The notes beneath the pieces are model-generated. The model worked only from the letters and a program-made list of their open reading frames with translations, was not told the DNA's origin and did no database searches. A DNA stretch of 51,403 nt from NCBI RefSeq assembly GCF_000003605.2, contig NW_003139636.1, positions 1-51,403 of the forward strand. Direction: 5' to 3'. This document shows positions 36,770-49,607 of this stretch, one piece after another; positions within the stretch are counted from its first letter, which is position 1; each line of letters opens with the position of its first letter. Source of the stretch: Saccoglossus kowalevskii (lineage: Eukaryota; Hemichordata; Enteropneusta; Harrimaniidae). The translations under genes and the position numbers were made by a program.

Positions 36770-38479
36770 TACCCAAGACTACATACAGGATACGCGAAGA
36801 CATACCCATGAATATTAGCTGATGGGTAAATCACGCTATTACCCAAAGCTACATACAGGATACGCGAAGACATACGCCATGAATATTAGCTGATGGGTAA
36901 ATCACACTATTACCCAAGGCTACATACAGTATACGCGAAGACATACCCATGAATATCAGCTGATGGGTAAATCACACTATTACCCAAGGCTACATACAGG
37001 ATACGCGAAGACATACCCATGAATATTAGGTGATGGGTAAATCACACTATTACGCAAGACTACATACAGGATACGTTAAGACATACCCCGTGAATATTAG
37101 GTGATGGGTAAATCACACTATTACCCAAGACTACATACAGGATACGTGAAGACATACCCATGAATATTAGCTGATGGGTAAATCACACTATTACCCAAGG
37201 CTACATACAGTATACGCGAAGATATACCCATGAATATTAGGTGATGGGTAAATCACACTATTACCCAAGACTACATACAGGATACGTTAAGACATACCCC
37301 ATGAACATTAGCTGATGGGTAAATCACACTATTACCCAAGACTACATACAGGATACGTGAAGACATACCCCATGAATATTAGCTAATGGGTAAGTCACAC
37401 TATTACCCAAGACTACATACAGGATACGCGAAGACATACCCCATGAATATTAGCTGATGGGTAAATCACACTATTACCCAAGACTACATACAGGATACGT
37501 GAAGACATACCCCATGAATATTAGCTGATGGGTAAATCACACTGGTACCTAAGACTACATACAGGATACGTGAAGACATACCCATGAATATTTGCTGATG
37601 GGTAAATCACACTATTACCCAAGACTACATACAGGATACGTGAAGACATACCCCATGAATATTAGCTGATGGGTAAATCACACTATTACCCAAGGCTACA
37701 TACAGGATACGCGAAGACATACCTATGAATATTAGGTGATGGGTAAATCACACTATTACCCAAGACTACATACAGGATACGCGAAGACATACCCCATGAA
37801 TATTAGCTGATGGGTAAATCACACTATTACCCAAGACTACATACAGGATACGTGAAGACATACCCCATGAATATTAGCTAATGGGTAAGTCACACTATTA
37901 CCCAAGACTACATACAGGATACGCGAAGACATACCCCATGAACATTAGCTGATGGGTAAGTCACACTATTACCCAAGACTACATACAGGATCCGCGAAGA
38001 CATACCCATGAATATTAGGTGATGGGTAAATCACACTATTACCCAAGACTACATACAGGATACGGGAAGACACACGCCAAGAATATTAGCTGATGGGTAA
38101 ATTACACTATTAACCAAGACTACATACAGGATACGCGAAGACATACCCATGAATATTAGGTGATGGGTAAATCACACTATTAACCAAGACTACATACATG
38201 ATACGCGAAGAGATACCCCATGAACATTAGCTGATGGGTAAGTCACACTATTACCCAAGACTACATACAGGATACGCGAAGACATACCCCATGAATATTA
38301 GCTGATGGGTAAATCACACTATTACCCAAGACTACATACAGGATACGCGAAGACATACCCATGAATATTAGGTGATGGGTAAATCACACTATTACCCAAA
38401 ACTACATACAGGATACGCGAAGACATACCCCATGAATATTAGCTGATGGGTAAATCACACTATTACCCAAGACTACATA
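36770..38479. repeat. Satellite, CACACC module and copy of 24300 block
   Basis: The CACGCTAT/CAAAGC/CAGTATA/ATATCAG module runs to about 37000. From 37009 the order follows 24300-25050 at an offset of 12709 bp: CCCCGTGAATATT (24380/37089), GTATACG (24501/37210), GGTACC (24835/37544) and K (25013/37722). R-S-T-U-V monomers and a P (near 38200) follow. Confidence 0.8.
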
Positions 38480-39027
38480 CAGGATACGTGAAGACATACC
38501 CATGAATATTAGCTGATGGGTAAATCACACTATTACCCAAGACTACATAGAGGATACGTGAAAACATACCCCATGAATATTAGCTGATGGGTAAATCACA
38601 CTATTACCCAAGACTACATACAGGATACGTGAAAACATACCCCATGAATATTAGCTGATAGGTAAATCACACTATTACCCAAGACTACATACAGGATACG
38701 TGAAGACATACCCATGAATATTTGCTGATGGGTAAATCACACTATTACCCAAGACTACATACTGGACACGTGAAGACATACCCCATGAAAATTAGCTGGT
38801 GGGTAAATCACACTATTACCCAAGGCTACATACAGGATACGCGAAGACATACCCATGGATATTAGGTGATGGGTAAATCGCACTATTACGCAAGACTACA
38901 TACAGGATACGTTAAGACATAACCCATGAATATTAGGTGATGGGTAAATCACACTATTACCCAAGACTACATACAGGATACGTGAAGACATACCCATGAA
39001 TATTAGCTGATGGGTAAATCACACTAT
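38480..39027. repeat. 12-mer variant: A to G, A
   Basis: A, B (ATAGAGGATACG), C, D, E (CTGGACACGTG at 38762), F (GGC form), G (CATAACCC) and A are in order, the start of the recurring 33729-type series. Confidence 0.8.
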
Positions 39028-39309
39028 TACCCAACGCTACATACAGGATACGCGAAGTCATACCCATGAATATTAGGTGATGGGTAAATCACACTATTAC
39101 CCAAGACTACATACAGGATACGTTAAGACATACCCCATGAACATTAGCTGATGAGTAAATCACACTATTACCCAACGCTACATACAGGATACGCGAAGTC
39201 ATACCCATGAATATTAGGTGATGGGTAAATCACACTATTACCCAAGACTACATACAGGATACGTTAAGACATACCCCATGAACATTAGCTGATGAGTAAA
39301 TCACACTAT
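39028..39309. repeat. Tandem duplication of the L-M dimer (2 x 141 bp)
   Basis: L (CAACGC, GAAGTCATACCC) and M (CGTTAAG, GATGAGTAAATC) occupy 39028-39168 and again 39169-39309. Related arrays at 3030, 34210, 48830 and 50100 have one L-M pair. The unit is a 70 plus 71 bp dimer. Confidence 0.93.
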
Positions 39310-40580
39310 TACCCAAGACAACATACAGGATACGTGAAGACATACCCCATGAATATTAGCTGATGGGTAAATCACACTATTACCCAAGACTACATACAGG
39401 ATACGCGAAGACATACCCATGAATATTAGGTGATGGGTAAATCACACTATTAACCAAGACAACATACAGGATACACGAAGAAATAACCATGAATATTAGC
39501 TAATGGGTAAATCACACTATTACACAAGACTACATATAGGATACGCAAAGACATACCCATAAATATCAGCTGATGGGTAATTCACACTATTACCCAAGAC
39601 TACATACATGATACGCGAAGAGATACCCCATGGACATTAGCTGATGGGTAAGTCACACTATTACCCAAGACTACATACAGGATACGCGAAGACATACCCC
39701 ATGAATATTAGCTGATGGGTAAATCACACTATTACCCAAGACTACATACAGGATACGTGAAGACATACCCCATGAATATTAGCTAATGGGTAAGTCACAC
39801 TATTACCCAAGACTACATACAGGATACGCGAAGACATACCCCATGAACATTAGCTGATGGGTAAGTCACACTATTACCCAAGACTACATACAGGATACGC
39901 GAAGACATACCCATGAATATTAGGTGATGGGTAAATCACACTATTACCCAAGACTACATACAGGATACGGGAAGACACACGCCAAGAATATTAGCTGATG
40001 GGTAAATTACACTATTAACCAAGACTACATACAGGATACGCGAAGACATACCCATGAATATTAGGTGATGGGTAAATCACACTATTAACCAAGACAACAT
40101 ACAGGATACACGAAGAAATACCCATGAATATTAGCTAATGGGTAAATCACACTATTACCCAAGACTACATACAGGATACGTGAAGACATACCCATGAATA
40201 TTAGCTGATAGGTAAATCACGCTATTATCCAAAGCTACATACAGGATACGCGAAGACATACGCCATGAATATTAGCTGATGGGTAAATCACACTATTACC
40301 AAAGGCTACATACAGGATACGCGAAGACATACCCATGAATATCAGCTGATGGGTAATTCACACTATTACCCAAGACTACATACATGATACGCGAAGAGAT
40401 ACCCCATGAACATTAGCTGATGGGTAAGTCACACTATTACCCAAGACTACATACAGGATACGCGAAGACATACCCCATGAATATTAGCTGATGGGTAAAT
40501 CACACTATTACCCAAGAATACATACAGGATACGTGAAGACATACCCCATGAATATTAGCTGATGGGTAAATCACACTATT
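39310..40580. repeat. N-T-W-X, 9-mer P to W, then 6-mer tail and head
   Basis: N-T-W-X leads to P at 39591. P-Q-R-S-T-U-V-W run in order, but instead of X the next monomers are Z, a and b of the 6-mer, then P-Q-Y-N. The same W-to-Z switch occurs near 43680, so it is an inherited HOR hybrid. Confidence 0.82.
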
Positions 40581-41142
40581 ACCCAAGGCTTCATACAGTA
40601 TACGCGAAGACATACCCATGAATATTAGGTGATGGGTAAATCACACTATTACCTAAGACTACATACAGGATACGCGAAGACACACGCCATGAATATTAGC
40701 TGATGGGTAAATCACACTATTACCCTAGACTACATACAGAATACGCGAAAACAAACCCATGAATATTAGGTGATGAGTAAATCACACTATTAACCAAGAC
40801 AACATACAGGATACACAAAGACATACCCATGAATATTAGCTAATGGGTAAATCACACTATTACCCAAGACTACATATATGATACGCGAAGACATACCCAT
40901 AAATATTAGCTGATGGGTAAATCACGCTATTATCCAAAGCTACATACAGGATACGCGAAGACATACGCCATGAATATTAGCTGATGGGTAAATCACACTA
41001 TTACCCAAGACTACATACAGGATACGCGAAGACATACCCATGAATATCAGCTGATGGGTAATTCACACTATTACCCAAGACTACATACATGATACGCGAA
41101 GAGATACCCCATGAACATTAGCTGATGGGTAAGTCACACTAT
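40581..41142. repeat. GGCTTC block relative
   Basis: GGCTTCATACAGTATACG (gct at 40588), TACCTAAG, TACCCTAGAC with GCGAAAACAAACC, TTAACCAAGACAAC and CATATATGATACG follow the order seen from 14051. ACAAACC and ACACAAAGACATA are private changes. a, b and P monomers close the block. Confidence 0.78.
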
Positions 41143-42130
41143 TACCCAAGACTACATACAGGATACGCGAAGACATACCCCATGAATATTAGCTGATGGG
41201 TAAATCACACTATTACCCAAGACTACATACAGGATACGCGAAGACATACCCATGAATATTAGGTGATGGGTAAATCACACTATTACCCAAAACTACATAC
41301 AGGATACGCGAAGACACACGCCATGAATATTAGCTGATGGGTAAATCACACTATTACCCAAGACTACATACAGGATACGCGAAGACATACCCATGAATAT
41401 TAGCTGATGGGTAAATCACGCTATTACCCAAAGCTACATACAGGATACGCGAAGACATCCGCCATGAATATTAGCTGATGGGTAAATCACACTATTACCC
41501 AAGGCTACATACAGTATACGAGAAGACATACCCATGAATATCAGCTGATGGGTAAATCACACTATTACCCAAGGCTACATACAGGATACGCGAAGACATA
41601 CCCCATGAATATTAGCTGATGGGTAAATCACACTATTACCCAAGACTACATACAGGATACGTGAAGACATACCCCATGAATATTAGCTGATGGGTAAATG
41701 ACACTATTACCCAAGACTACATACAGGATACGTGAAGACATACCCATGCATATTTGCTGATGGGTAAATCACACTATTACCCAAGACTACATACAGGACA
41801 CGTGAAGACATACCCCATGAATATTAGCTGATGGGTAAATCACACTATTACCCAAGGCTACATACAGGATACGCGAAGACATACCCATGAATATTAGGTG
41901 ATGGGTAAATCTCACTATTACGCAATACTATATACACGATACGTTAAGACATACCCCATGAATATTAGGTGATGGGTAAATCTCACTATTACGCAATACT
42001 ACATACACGATACGTTAAGACATACCCCATGAATATTAGGTGATGGGTAAATCACACTATTACCCAAGGCTACATACAGGATACGCGAAGACATACCTAT
42101 GAATATTAGGTGATGGGTAAATCACACTAT
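41143..42130. repeat. 988-bp block shared with 20250-21237
   Basis: Fourteen monomers collinear with 20250-21237 at 20893 bp, including the rare GACATCCGCC. Private differences include ATACGAGAAGAC near 41518 and CTATATACACG in the first J. Confidence 0.88.
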
Positions 42131-43116
42131 TACCCAAGACTACATACAGGATACGTGAAGACATACCCATGAATATTAGCTGATGGGTAAATCACACTAT
42201 TACCCAAGACTACATACAGGATATGTGAAAACATACCCCATGAATATTAGCTGATGGGTAAATCACACTATTACCCAAGACTACATACAGGATACGTGAA
42301 AACATACCCCATGAATATTAGCTGATAGGTAAATCACACTATTACCCAAGACTACATACAGGATACGTGAAGACATACCCATGAATATTTGCTGATGGGT
42401 AAATCACACTATTACCCAAGACTACATACAGGACACGTGAAGACATACCCCATGAAAATTAGCTGATGGGTAAATCACACTATTACCCAACGCTACATAC
42501 AGGATACGCGAAGACATACCCATGGATATTAGGTGATGGGTAAATCGCACTATTACGCAAGACTACATACAGGATACGTTAAGACATACCCCATGAATAT
42601 TAGGTGATGGGTAAATCACACTATTACCCAAGACTACATACAGGATACGTGAAGACATACCCATGAATATTAACTGATGGGTAAATCACACTATTACCCA
42701 ACGCTACATACAGGATACGCGAAGACATACCCATGAATATTAGGTGATGGGTAAATCACACTATTACCCAAGACTACATACAGGATACGTTAAGACATAC
42801 CCCATGAACATTAGCTGATGAGTAAATCACACTATTACCCAAGACTACATACAGGATACGTGAAGACATACCCCATGAATATTAGCTGATGGGTAAATCA
42901 CACTATTACCCAAGACTACATACAGGATACGCGAAGACATACCAATGAATATTAGGTGATGGGTAAATCACACTATTAACCAAGACAACATACAGGATAC
43001 ACGAAGAAATACCCATGAATATTAGCTAATGGGTAAATCACACTATTACACAAGACTACATATAGGATACGCAAAGACATACCCATAAATATCAGCTGAT
43101 GGGTAACTCACACTAT
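42131..43116. repeat. Partial 12-mer (A to H), then L-M-N-T-W-X
   Basis: A to H are complete (42131-42694; B has GATATGTGAAAAC). At 42695 an L monomer replaces I, and M, N, T, W and X follow up to the P at 43117. Confidence 0.83.
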
Positions 43117-44160
43117 TACCCAAGACTACATACATGATACGCGAAGAGATACCCCATGAACATTAGCTGATGGGTAAGTCACACTATTACCCAAGACTAC
43201 ATACAGGATACGCGAAGACATACCCCATGAATATTAGCTGATGGGTAAATCACACTATTACCCAAGACTACATACAGGATACGTGAAGACATACCCCATG
43301 AATATTAGCTAATGGGTAAGTCACACTATTACCCAAGACTACATACAGGATACGCGAAGACATACCCCATGAACATTAGCTGATGGGTAAGTCACACTAT
43401 TACCCAAGACTACATACAGGATACGCGAAGACATACCCATGAATATTAGGTGATGGGTAAATCACACTATTACCCAAGACTACATACAGGATACGGGAAG
43501 ACACACGCCAAGAACATTAGCTGATGGGTAAATTACACTATTAACCAAGACTACATACAGGATACGCGAAGACATACCCATGAATATTAGGTGATGGGTA
43601 AATCACACTATTAACCAAGACAACATACAGGATACACGAAGAAATACCCATGAATATTAGCTAATGGGTAAATCACACTATTACCCAAGACTACATACAT
43701 GATACGTGAAGACATACCCATGAATATTAGCTGATAGGTAAATCACGCTATTATCCAAAGCTACATACAGGATACGCGAAGACATACGCCATGAATATTA
43801 GCTGATGAGTAAATCACACTATTACCCAAGGCTACATACAGGATACGCGAAGACATACCCATGAATATCAGCTGATGGGTAATTCACACTATTACCCAAG
43901 ACTACATACATGATACGCGAAGAGATACCCCAAGAACATTAGCTGATGGGTAAGTCACACTATTACCCAAGACTACATACAGGATACGCGAAGACATACC
44001 CCATGAATATTAGCTGCTGGGTAAATCACACTATTACCCAAGAATACATACAGGATACGTGAAGACATACCCCATGAATATTAGCTGATGGGTAAATCAC
44101 ACTATTACCCAAGACTACATACAGGATACGTGAAGACATACCCCATGAATATTAGCTGAT
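43117..44160. repeat. 9-mer P to W with 6-mer tail, then P-Q-Y-N
   Basis: P-Q-R-S-T-U-V-W are followed by Z-like (CATGATACGTG, GATAGGTAAATCACGC), a and b, then P at 43893, Q, Y and N. This is the same hybrid order as 39591-40560, which supports one ancestral 9-mer/6-mer fusion later duplicated. Confidence 0.83.
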
Positions 44161-47100
44161 GGGTAATTCACACTATTACCCAAGACTACATACAGGATTC
44201 GTGAAGACATACCCATGAATATTTGCTGATGGTTAAATCACACTATTACCCAAGACTACATGCAGGACACGTGAAGACATACCCCATGAATATTAGCTGA
44301 TGGGTAAATCACACTATTACCCAAGGCTACATACAGGATACGCGAAGACATACCCATGAATATTAGGTGATGGGTAAATCACACTATTACGCAAGACTAC
44401 ATACAGGATACGTTAAGACATACCCCATGAATATTAGGTGATGGGTAAATCACACTATTACCCAAGACTACATACAGGATACGTGAAGACATACCCATGA
44501 ATATTAGCTGATGGGTAAATCACACTATTACCCAAGGCTACATACAGGAAACGCGAAGATATACCCATGAATATTTAGGTGATGGGTAAATCACACTATT
44601 ACCCAAGACTACATACAGGATACATTAAGACATACCCCATGAACATTAGCTGATGGGTAAATCACACTATTACCCAAGGCAACATACAGGATACGTGAAG
44701 ACATACCCCATGAATATTAGCTGATGGGTAAATCACACTATTACCCAAGACTACATACAGGATACGTGAAGACATACCCCATGAATATTAGCTGATGGGT
44801 AAATCACACTATTACCCAAGACTACATACAGGATACGTGAAGACATACCCATGAATATTTGCTGATGGGTATATCACACTATTACCCAAGACTACATACA
44901 GGATACGTGAAGACATACCCATGAATATTTGCTGATGGGTAAATCACACTATTACCCAAGACTACATACAGGACACGTGAAGACATACCCCATGAATATT
45001 AGCTGATGGGTAAATCACACTATTACCCAAGGCTACATACAGGATACGCGAAGACATACCCATGAATATTAGGTGATGGGTAAATCACACTATTACGAAA
45101 GACTACATACAGGATACGCGAAGACATACCCATGAATATTAGGTGATGGGTAAATCACACTATTACCCAAGACTACATACAGGATACGTGAAGACATACC
45201 CATGAATATTTGCTGATGGGTAAATCACACTATTACCCAAGACTACATACAGGACACTTGAAGACATACCCCATGAATATTAGCTGATGGGTAAATCACA
45301 CTATTACCCAAGGCTACATACAGGATACGCGAAGACATACCCCATGAATATTAGCTGATGGGTAAATCACACTATTACCCAAGGCTTCATACAGTATACG
45401 CGAAGACATACCCATGAATATTAGGTGATGGGTAAATCACACTATTACCTAAGACTACATACAGGATACGCGAAGACACACGCCATGAATATTAGCTGAT
45501 GGGTAAATCACACTATTACCCTGGACTACATACAGGATACGCGAAAACATACCCATGAATATTAGGTGATGAGTAAATCACACTATTAACCAAGACAACA
45601 TACAGGATACGTGAAGACATACCCATGAATAATAGGTGATGGGTAAATCACACTATAACCTAAGACTACATACAGGATACGTGAAGACATACCCCATGAA
45701 TATTAGCTGATGGGTAAATCACACTATTACCCAAGACTACATACAGGATACGTGAAGACATACCCATGAATATTTCCTGGTGGGTAAATCACACTATTAC
45801 CCAAACTACATACAGGATACGTGAAGACATACCCATGAATATTTGCTGATGGGTAAATCACACTATTACCCAAGACTACATACAGGACACGTGAAGACAT
45901 ACCCCATGAATATTAGCTGATGGGTAATTCACACTATTACCCAAGACTACATACATGATACGCAAAGAGATACCCCATGAACTTTAGCTGATGGGTAAGT
46001 CACACTATTACCCAAGACTACATACAGGATACGCGAAGACATAACCCATGAATATTAGCTGATGGGTAAATCACACTATTACCCAAGACTACATACAGGA
46101 TACGGGAAGACATAACCCATGAATATTAGCTGATGGGTAAATCACACTATTACCCAAGACTACATACAGGATACGGGAAGACATACCCCATGAATATTAG
46201 CTGATAGGTAAATCACACTATTACCCAAGACTACATACAGGATACATGAAGACATACCCATGAATATTTGCTGATGGGTAAATAACACTATTACCCAAGA
46301 CTACATACAGGATACGTGAAGACATACACCATGAATATTAGCTGATGGGTAAATCACACTATTACCCAAGGCTACATACAGGATACGCGAAGACATACCT
46401 ATGAATATTAGGTGATGGGTAAATCACACTATTATCCAAGACTACATACAGGATACGTGAAGACATACCTCATGAATATTAGGTGATGGGTAAATCACAC
46501 TATTACCCAAGACTACATACAGGATACGAGACGACATACCCATGAATATTAGCTGATGGGTAAATCACACTATTACCCAAGACTACATACAGGATACGTG
46601 AAGACATACCCCATGAATATTAGCTGATGGGTAAATCACACTATTACCCAAGACTACATACAGGATTCGTGAAGACATACCCATGAATATAGTGATGGGT
46701 AAATCATACTATTACCCAAGACTACATACAGGATACGTTAAGACATACCCCATGAACATTAGCTGATGAGTAAATCACACTATTACCCAAGACTACATAC
46801 AGGATACGTGAAGACATACCCCATGAATATTAGCTGATGGGTAAATCACACTATTACCCAAGACTACATACAGGATACGCGAAGACATACCCATGAATAT
46901 TAGGTGATGGGTAATTCACACTATTACCCAAGACTACATACATGATACGCGAAGAGATACCCCATGAACATTAGCTGATGGGTAAGTCACACTTCTACCC
47001 AAGACTACATACAGGATACGCGAAGACATACCCCATGAATATTAGCTGATGGGTAAATCACACTATTACCCAAGACTACATACAGGATACGTGAAGACAT

Positions 47101-47220
47101 ACCCCATGAATATTAGCTGATGGGTAAATGACACTATTACCCAAGACTACACACAGGATACGTGAAGACATACCCATGCATATTTGCTGATGGGTAAATC
47201 ACACTATTACCCAAGACTAC
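44161..47220. repeat. Most diverged satellite mosaic
   Basis: Types are mixed and many copies carry private changes: GGATTCGTG (near 44193 and 46664), GCAGGACACG, ATATTTAGGTG, GGATACATTAAG, GGTATATCAC, GAATAATAGG, ATATTTCCTGGTGGG, GATACGAGACGAC, GATACATGAAG and a shortened GAATATAGTGATGGG. It includes the block 45164-45586 shared with 13267-13689. The higher divergence suggests less recent homogenisation than the surrounding array. Confidence 0.72.
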
Positions 47221-47560
47221 ATACAGGACACGTGAAGACATACCCCATGAATATTAGCTGATGGGTAAATCACACTATTACCCAAGGCTACATACAGGAT
47301 ACGCGAAGACATACCCATGAATAGTAGGTGATGGGTAAATCTCACTATTACGCAATAATACATACACGATACGTTAAGACATACCCCATGAATATTAGGT
47401 GATGGGTAAATCTCACTATTACGCAATACTACATACACGATACGTTAAGACATACCCCATGAATATTAGGTGATGGGTAAATCACACTATTACCCAAGGC
47501 TACATACAGGATACGCGAAGACATACCTATGAATATTAGGTGATGGGTAAATCACACTAT
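47221..47560. repeat. Satellite, E-like, I, J, J, K
   Basis: Four to five monomers lead from the GCATATT-type series into K: GACACGTG/GAATATT, I (GAATAGTAGG), J with CAATAATAC, J and K (CCTATG at 47526). The reverse-strand frame 47217-47438 arises here. Confidence 0.8.
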
Positions 47561-48336
47561 TACCCAAGACTACATACAGGATACGTGAAGACATACCCAT
47601 GAATATTAGCTGATGGGTAAATCACACTATTACCCAAGACTACATACAGGATACGTGAAAACATACCCCATGAATATTAGCTGATGGGTAAATCACACTA
47701 TTACCCAAGACTACATACAGGATACGTGAAAACATACCCCATGAATATTAGCTGATAGGTAAATCACACTATTACCCAAGACTACATACAGGATACGTGA
47801 AGACATACCCATGAATATTTGCTGATGGGTAAATCACACTATTACCCAAGACTACATACAGGACACGTGAAGACATACCCCATGAAAATTAGCTGATGGG
47901 TAAATCACACTATTACCCAACGCTACATACAGGATACGCGAAGACATACCCATGGATATTAGGTGATGGGTAAATCGCACTATTACGCAAGACTACATAC
48001 AGGATACGTTAAGACATACCCCATGAATATTAGGTGATGGGTAAATCACACTATTACCCAAGACTACATACAGGATACGTGAAGACATACCCATGAATAT
48101 TAACTGATGGGTAAATCACACTATTACCCAAGGCTGCATACAGGATACGCGAAGACATACCCATGAATAGTAGGTGATGGGTAAATCTCACTATTACGCA
48201 ATACTACATACACGATACGTTAAGACATACCCCATGAATATTAGGTGATGGGTAAATCTCACTATTACGCAATACTACATACACGATACGTTAAGACATA
48301 CCCCATGAATATTAGGTGATGGGTAAATCACACTAT
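47561..48336. repeat. 12-mer HOR unit A to second J (776 bp), K lost
   Basis: A to H, I, J and J are complete and in order (11 monomers). The K that should follow at 48337 is fused to B. The unit is otherwise closest in form to the full copies at 18981 and 31684. Confidence 0.92.
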
Positions 48337-48407
48337 TACCCAAGGCTACATACAGGATACGTGAAAACATACCCCATGAATATTAGCTGATGGGTAAATC
48401 ACACTAT
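48337..48407. repeat. K/B chimeric monomer
   Basis: The first part reads TACCCAAGGCTACATACAGG, as in K, but the second part reads CGTGAAAACATACCCC and AGCTGATGGG, as in B. K and B are 140 bp apart in the intact unit, so an in-register crossover that removed two monomers' worth of DNA explains it. Confidence 0.9.
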
Positions 48408-49183
48408 TACCCAAGACTACATACAGGATACGTGAAAACATACCCCATGAATATTAGCTGATAGGTAAATCACACTATTACCCAAGACTACATACAGGAT
48501 ACGTGAAGACATACCCATGAATATTTGCTGATGGGTAAATCACACTATTACCCAAGACTACATACAGGACACGTGAAGACATACCCCATGAAAATTAGCT
48601 GATGGGTAAATCACACTATTACCCAAGGCTACATACAGGATACGCGAAGACATACCCATGGATATTAGGTGATGGGTAAATCGCACTATTACGCAAGACT
48701 GCATACAGGATACGTTAAGACATAACCCATGAATATTAGGTGATGGGTAAATCACACTATTACCCAAGACTGCATACAGGATACGTGAAGACATACCCAT
48801 GAATATTAGCTGATGGGTAAATCACACTATTACCCAACGCTACATACAGGATACGCGAAGTCATACCCATGAATATTAGGTGATGGGTAAATCACATTAT
48901 TACCCAAGACTACATACAGGATACGTTAAGACATACCCCATGAACATTAGCTGATGAGTAAATCACACTATTACCCAAGACTACATACAGGATACGTGAA
49001 GACATACCCCATGAATATTAGCTGATGGGTAAATCACACTATTACCCAAGGCTGCATACAGGATACGCGAAGACATACCCATGAATATTAGGTGATGGGT
49101 AAATCACATTATTACGCAAGACTACATACAGGATACGTTAAGACATACCCCATGAATATTAGGTGATGGGTAAATCACATTAT
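48408..49183. repeat. 12-mer variant: C to G, A, L, M, N
   Basis: C, D, E, F (GGC form), G (CATAACCC), A (CTGCATAC), L (GAAGTCATACCC), M and N follow the chimera in the 33729-type order. Two to three nearby monomers share CACATTATTAC, a local change at 48890-49190 that suggests very local spread. Confidence 0.8.
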
Positions 49184-49607
49184 TACCCAAGACTACATAC
49201 ATGATACGCGAAGAGATACCCCATGAACATTAGCTGATGGGTAAGTCACACTATTACCCAAGACTACATACAGGATACGCGAAGACATACCCCATGAATA
49301 TTAGCTGATGGGTAAATCACACTATTACCCAAGAATACATACAGGATACGTGAAGACATACCCCATGAATATTAGCTGATGGGTAAATCACACTATTACC
49401 CAAGACTACATACAGGATACGTGAAGACATACCCATGAATATTAGCTGATAGGTAAATCACGCTATTATCCAAAGCTACATACAGGATACGCGAAGACAT
49501 ACGCCATGAATATTAGCTGATGGGTAAATCACACTATTACGCAAGGCTACATACAGGATACGCGAAGACATACCCATGAATATCAGCTGATGGGTAATTC
49601 ACACTAT
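49184..49607. repeat. 6-monomer HOR unit (424 bp)
   Basis: P-Q-Y-Z-a-b with P tags at 49213 and 49637. b has TACGCAAGGC and ATATCAGCTG, as in the 34716 unit. Confidence 0.9.
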
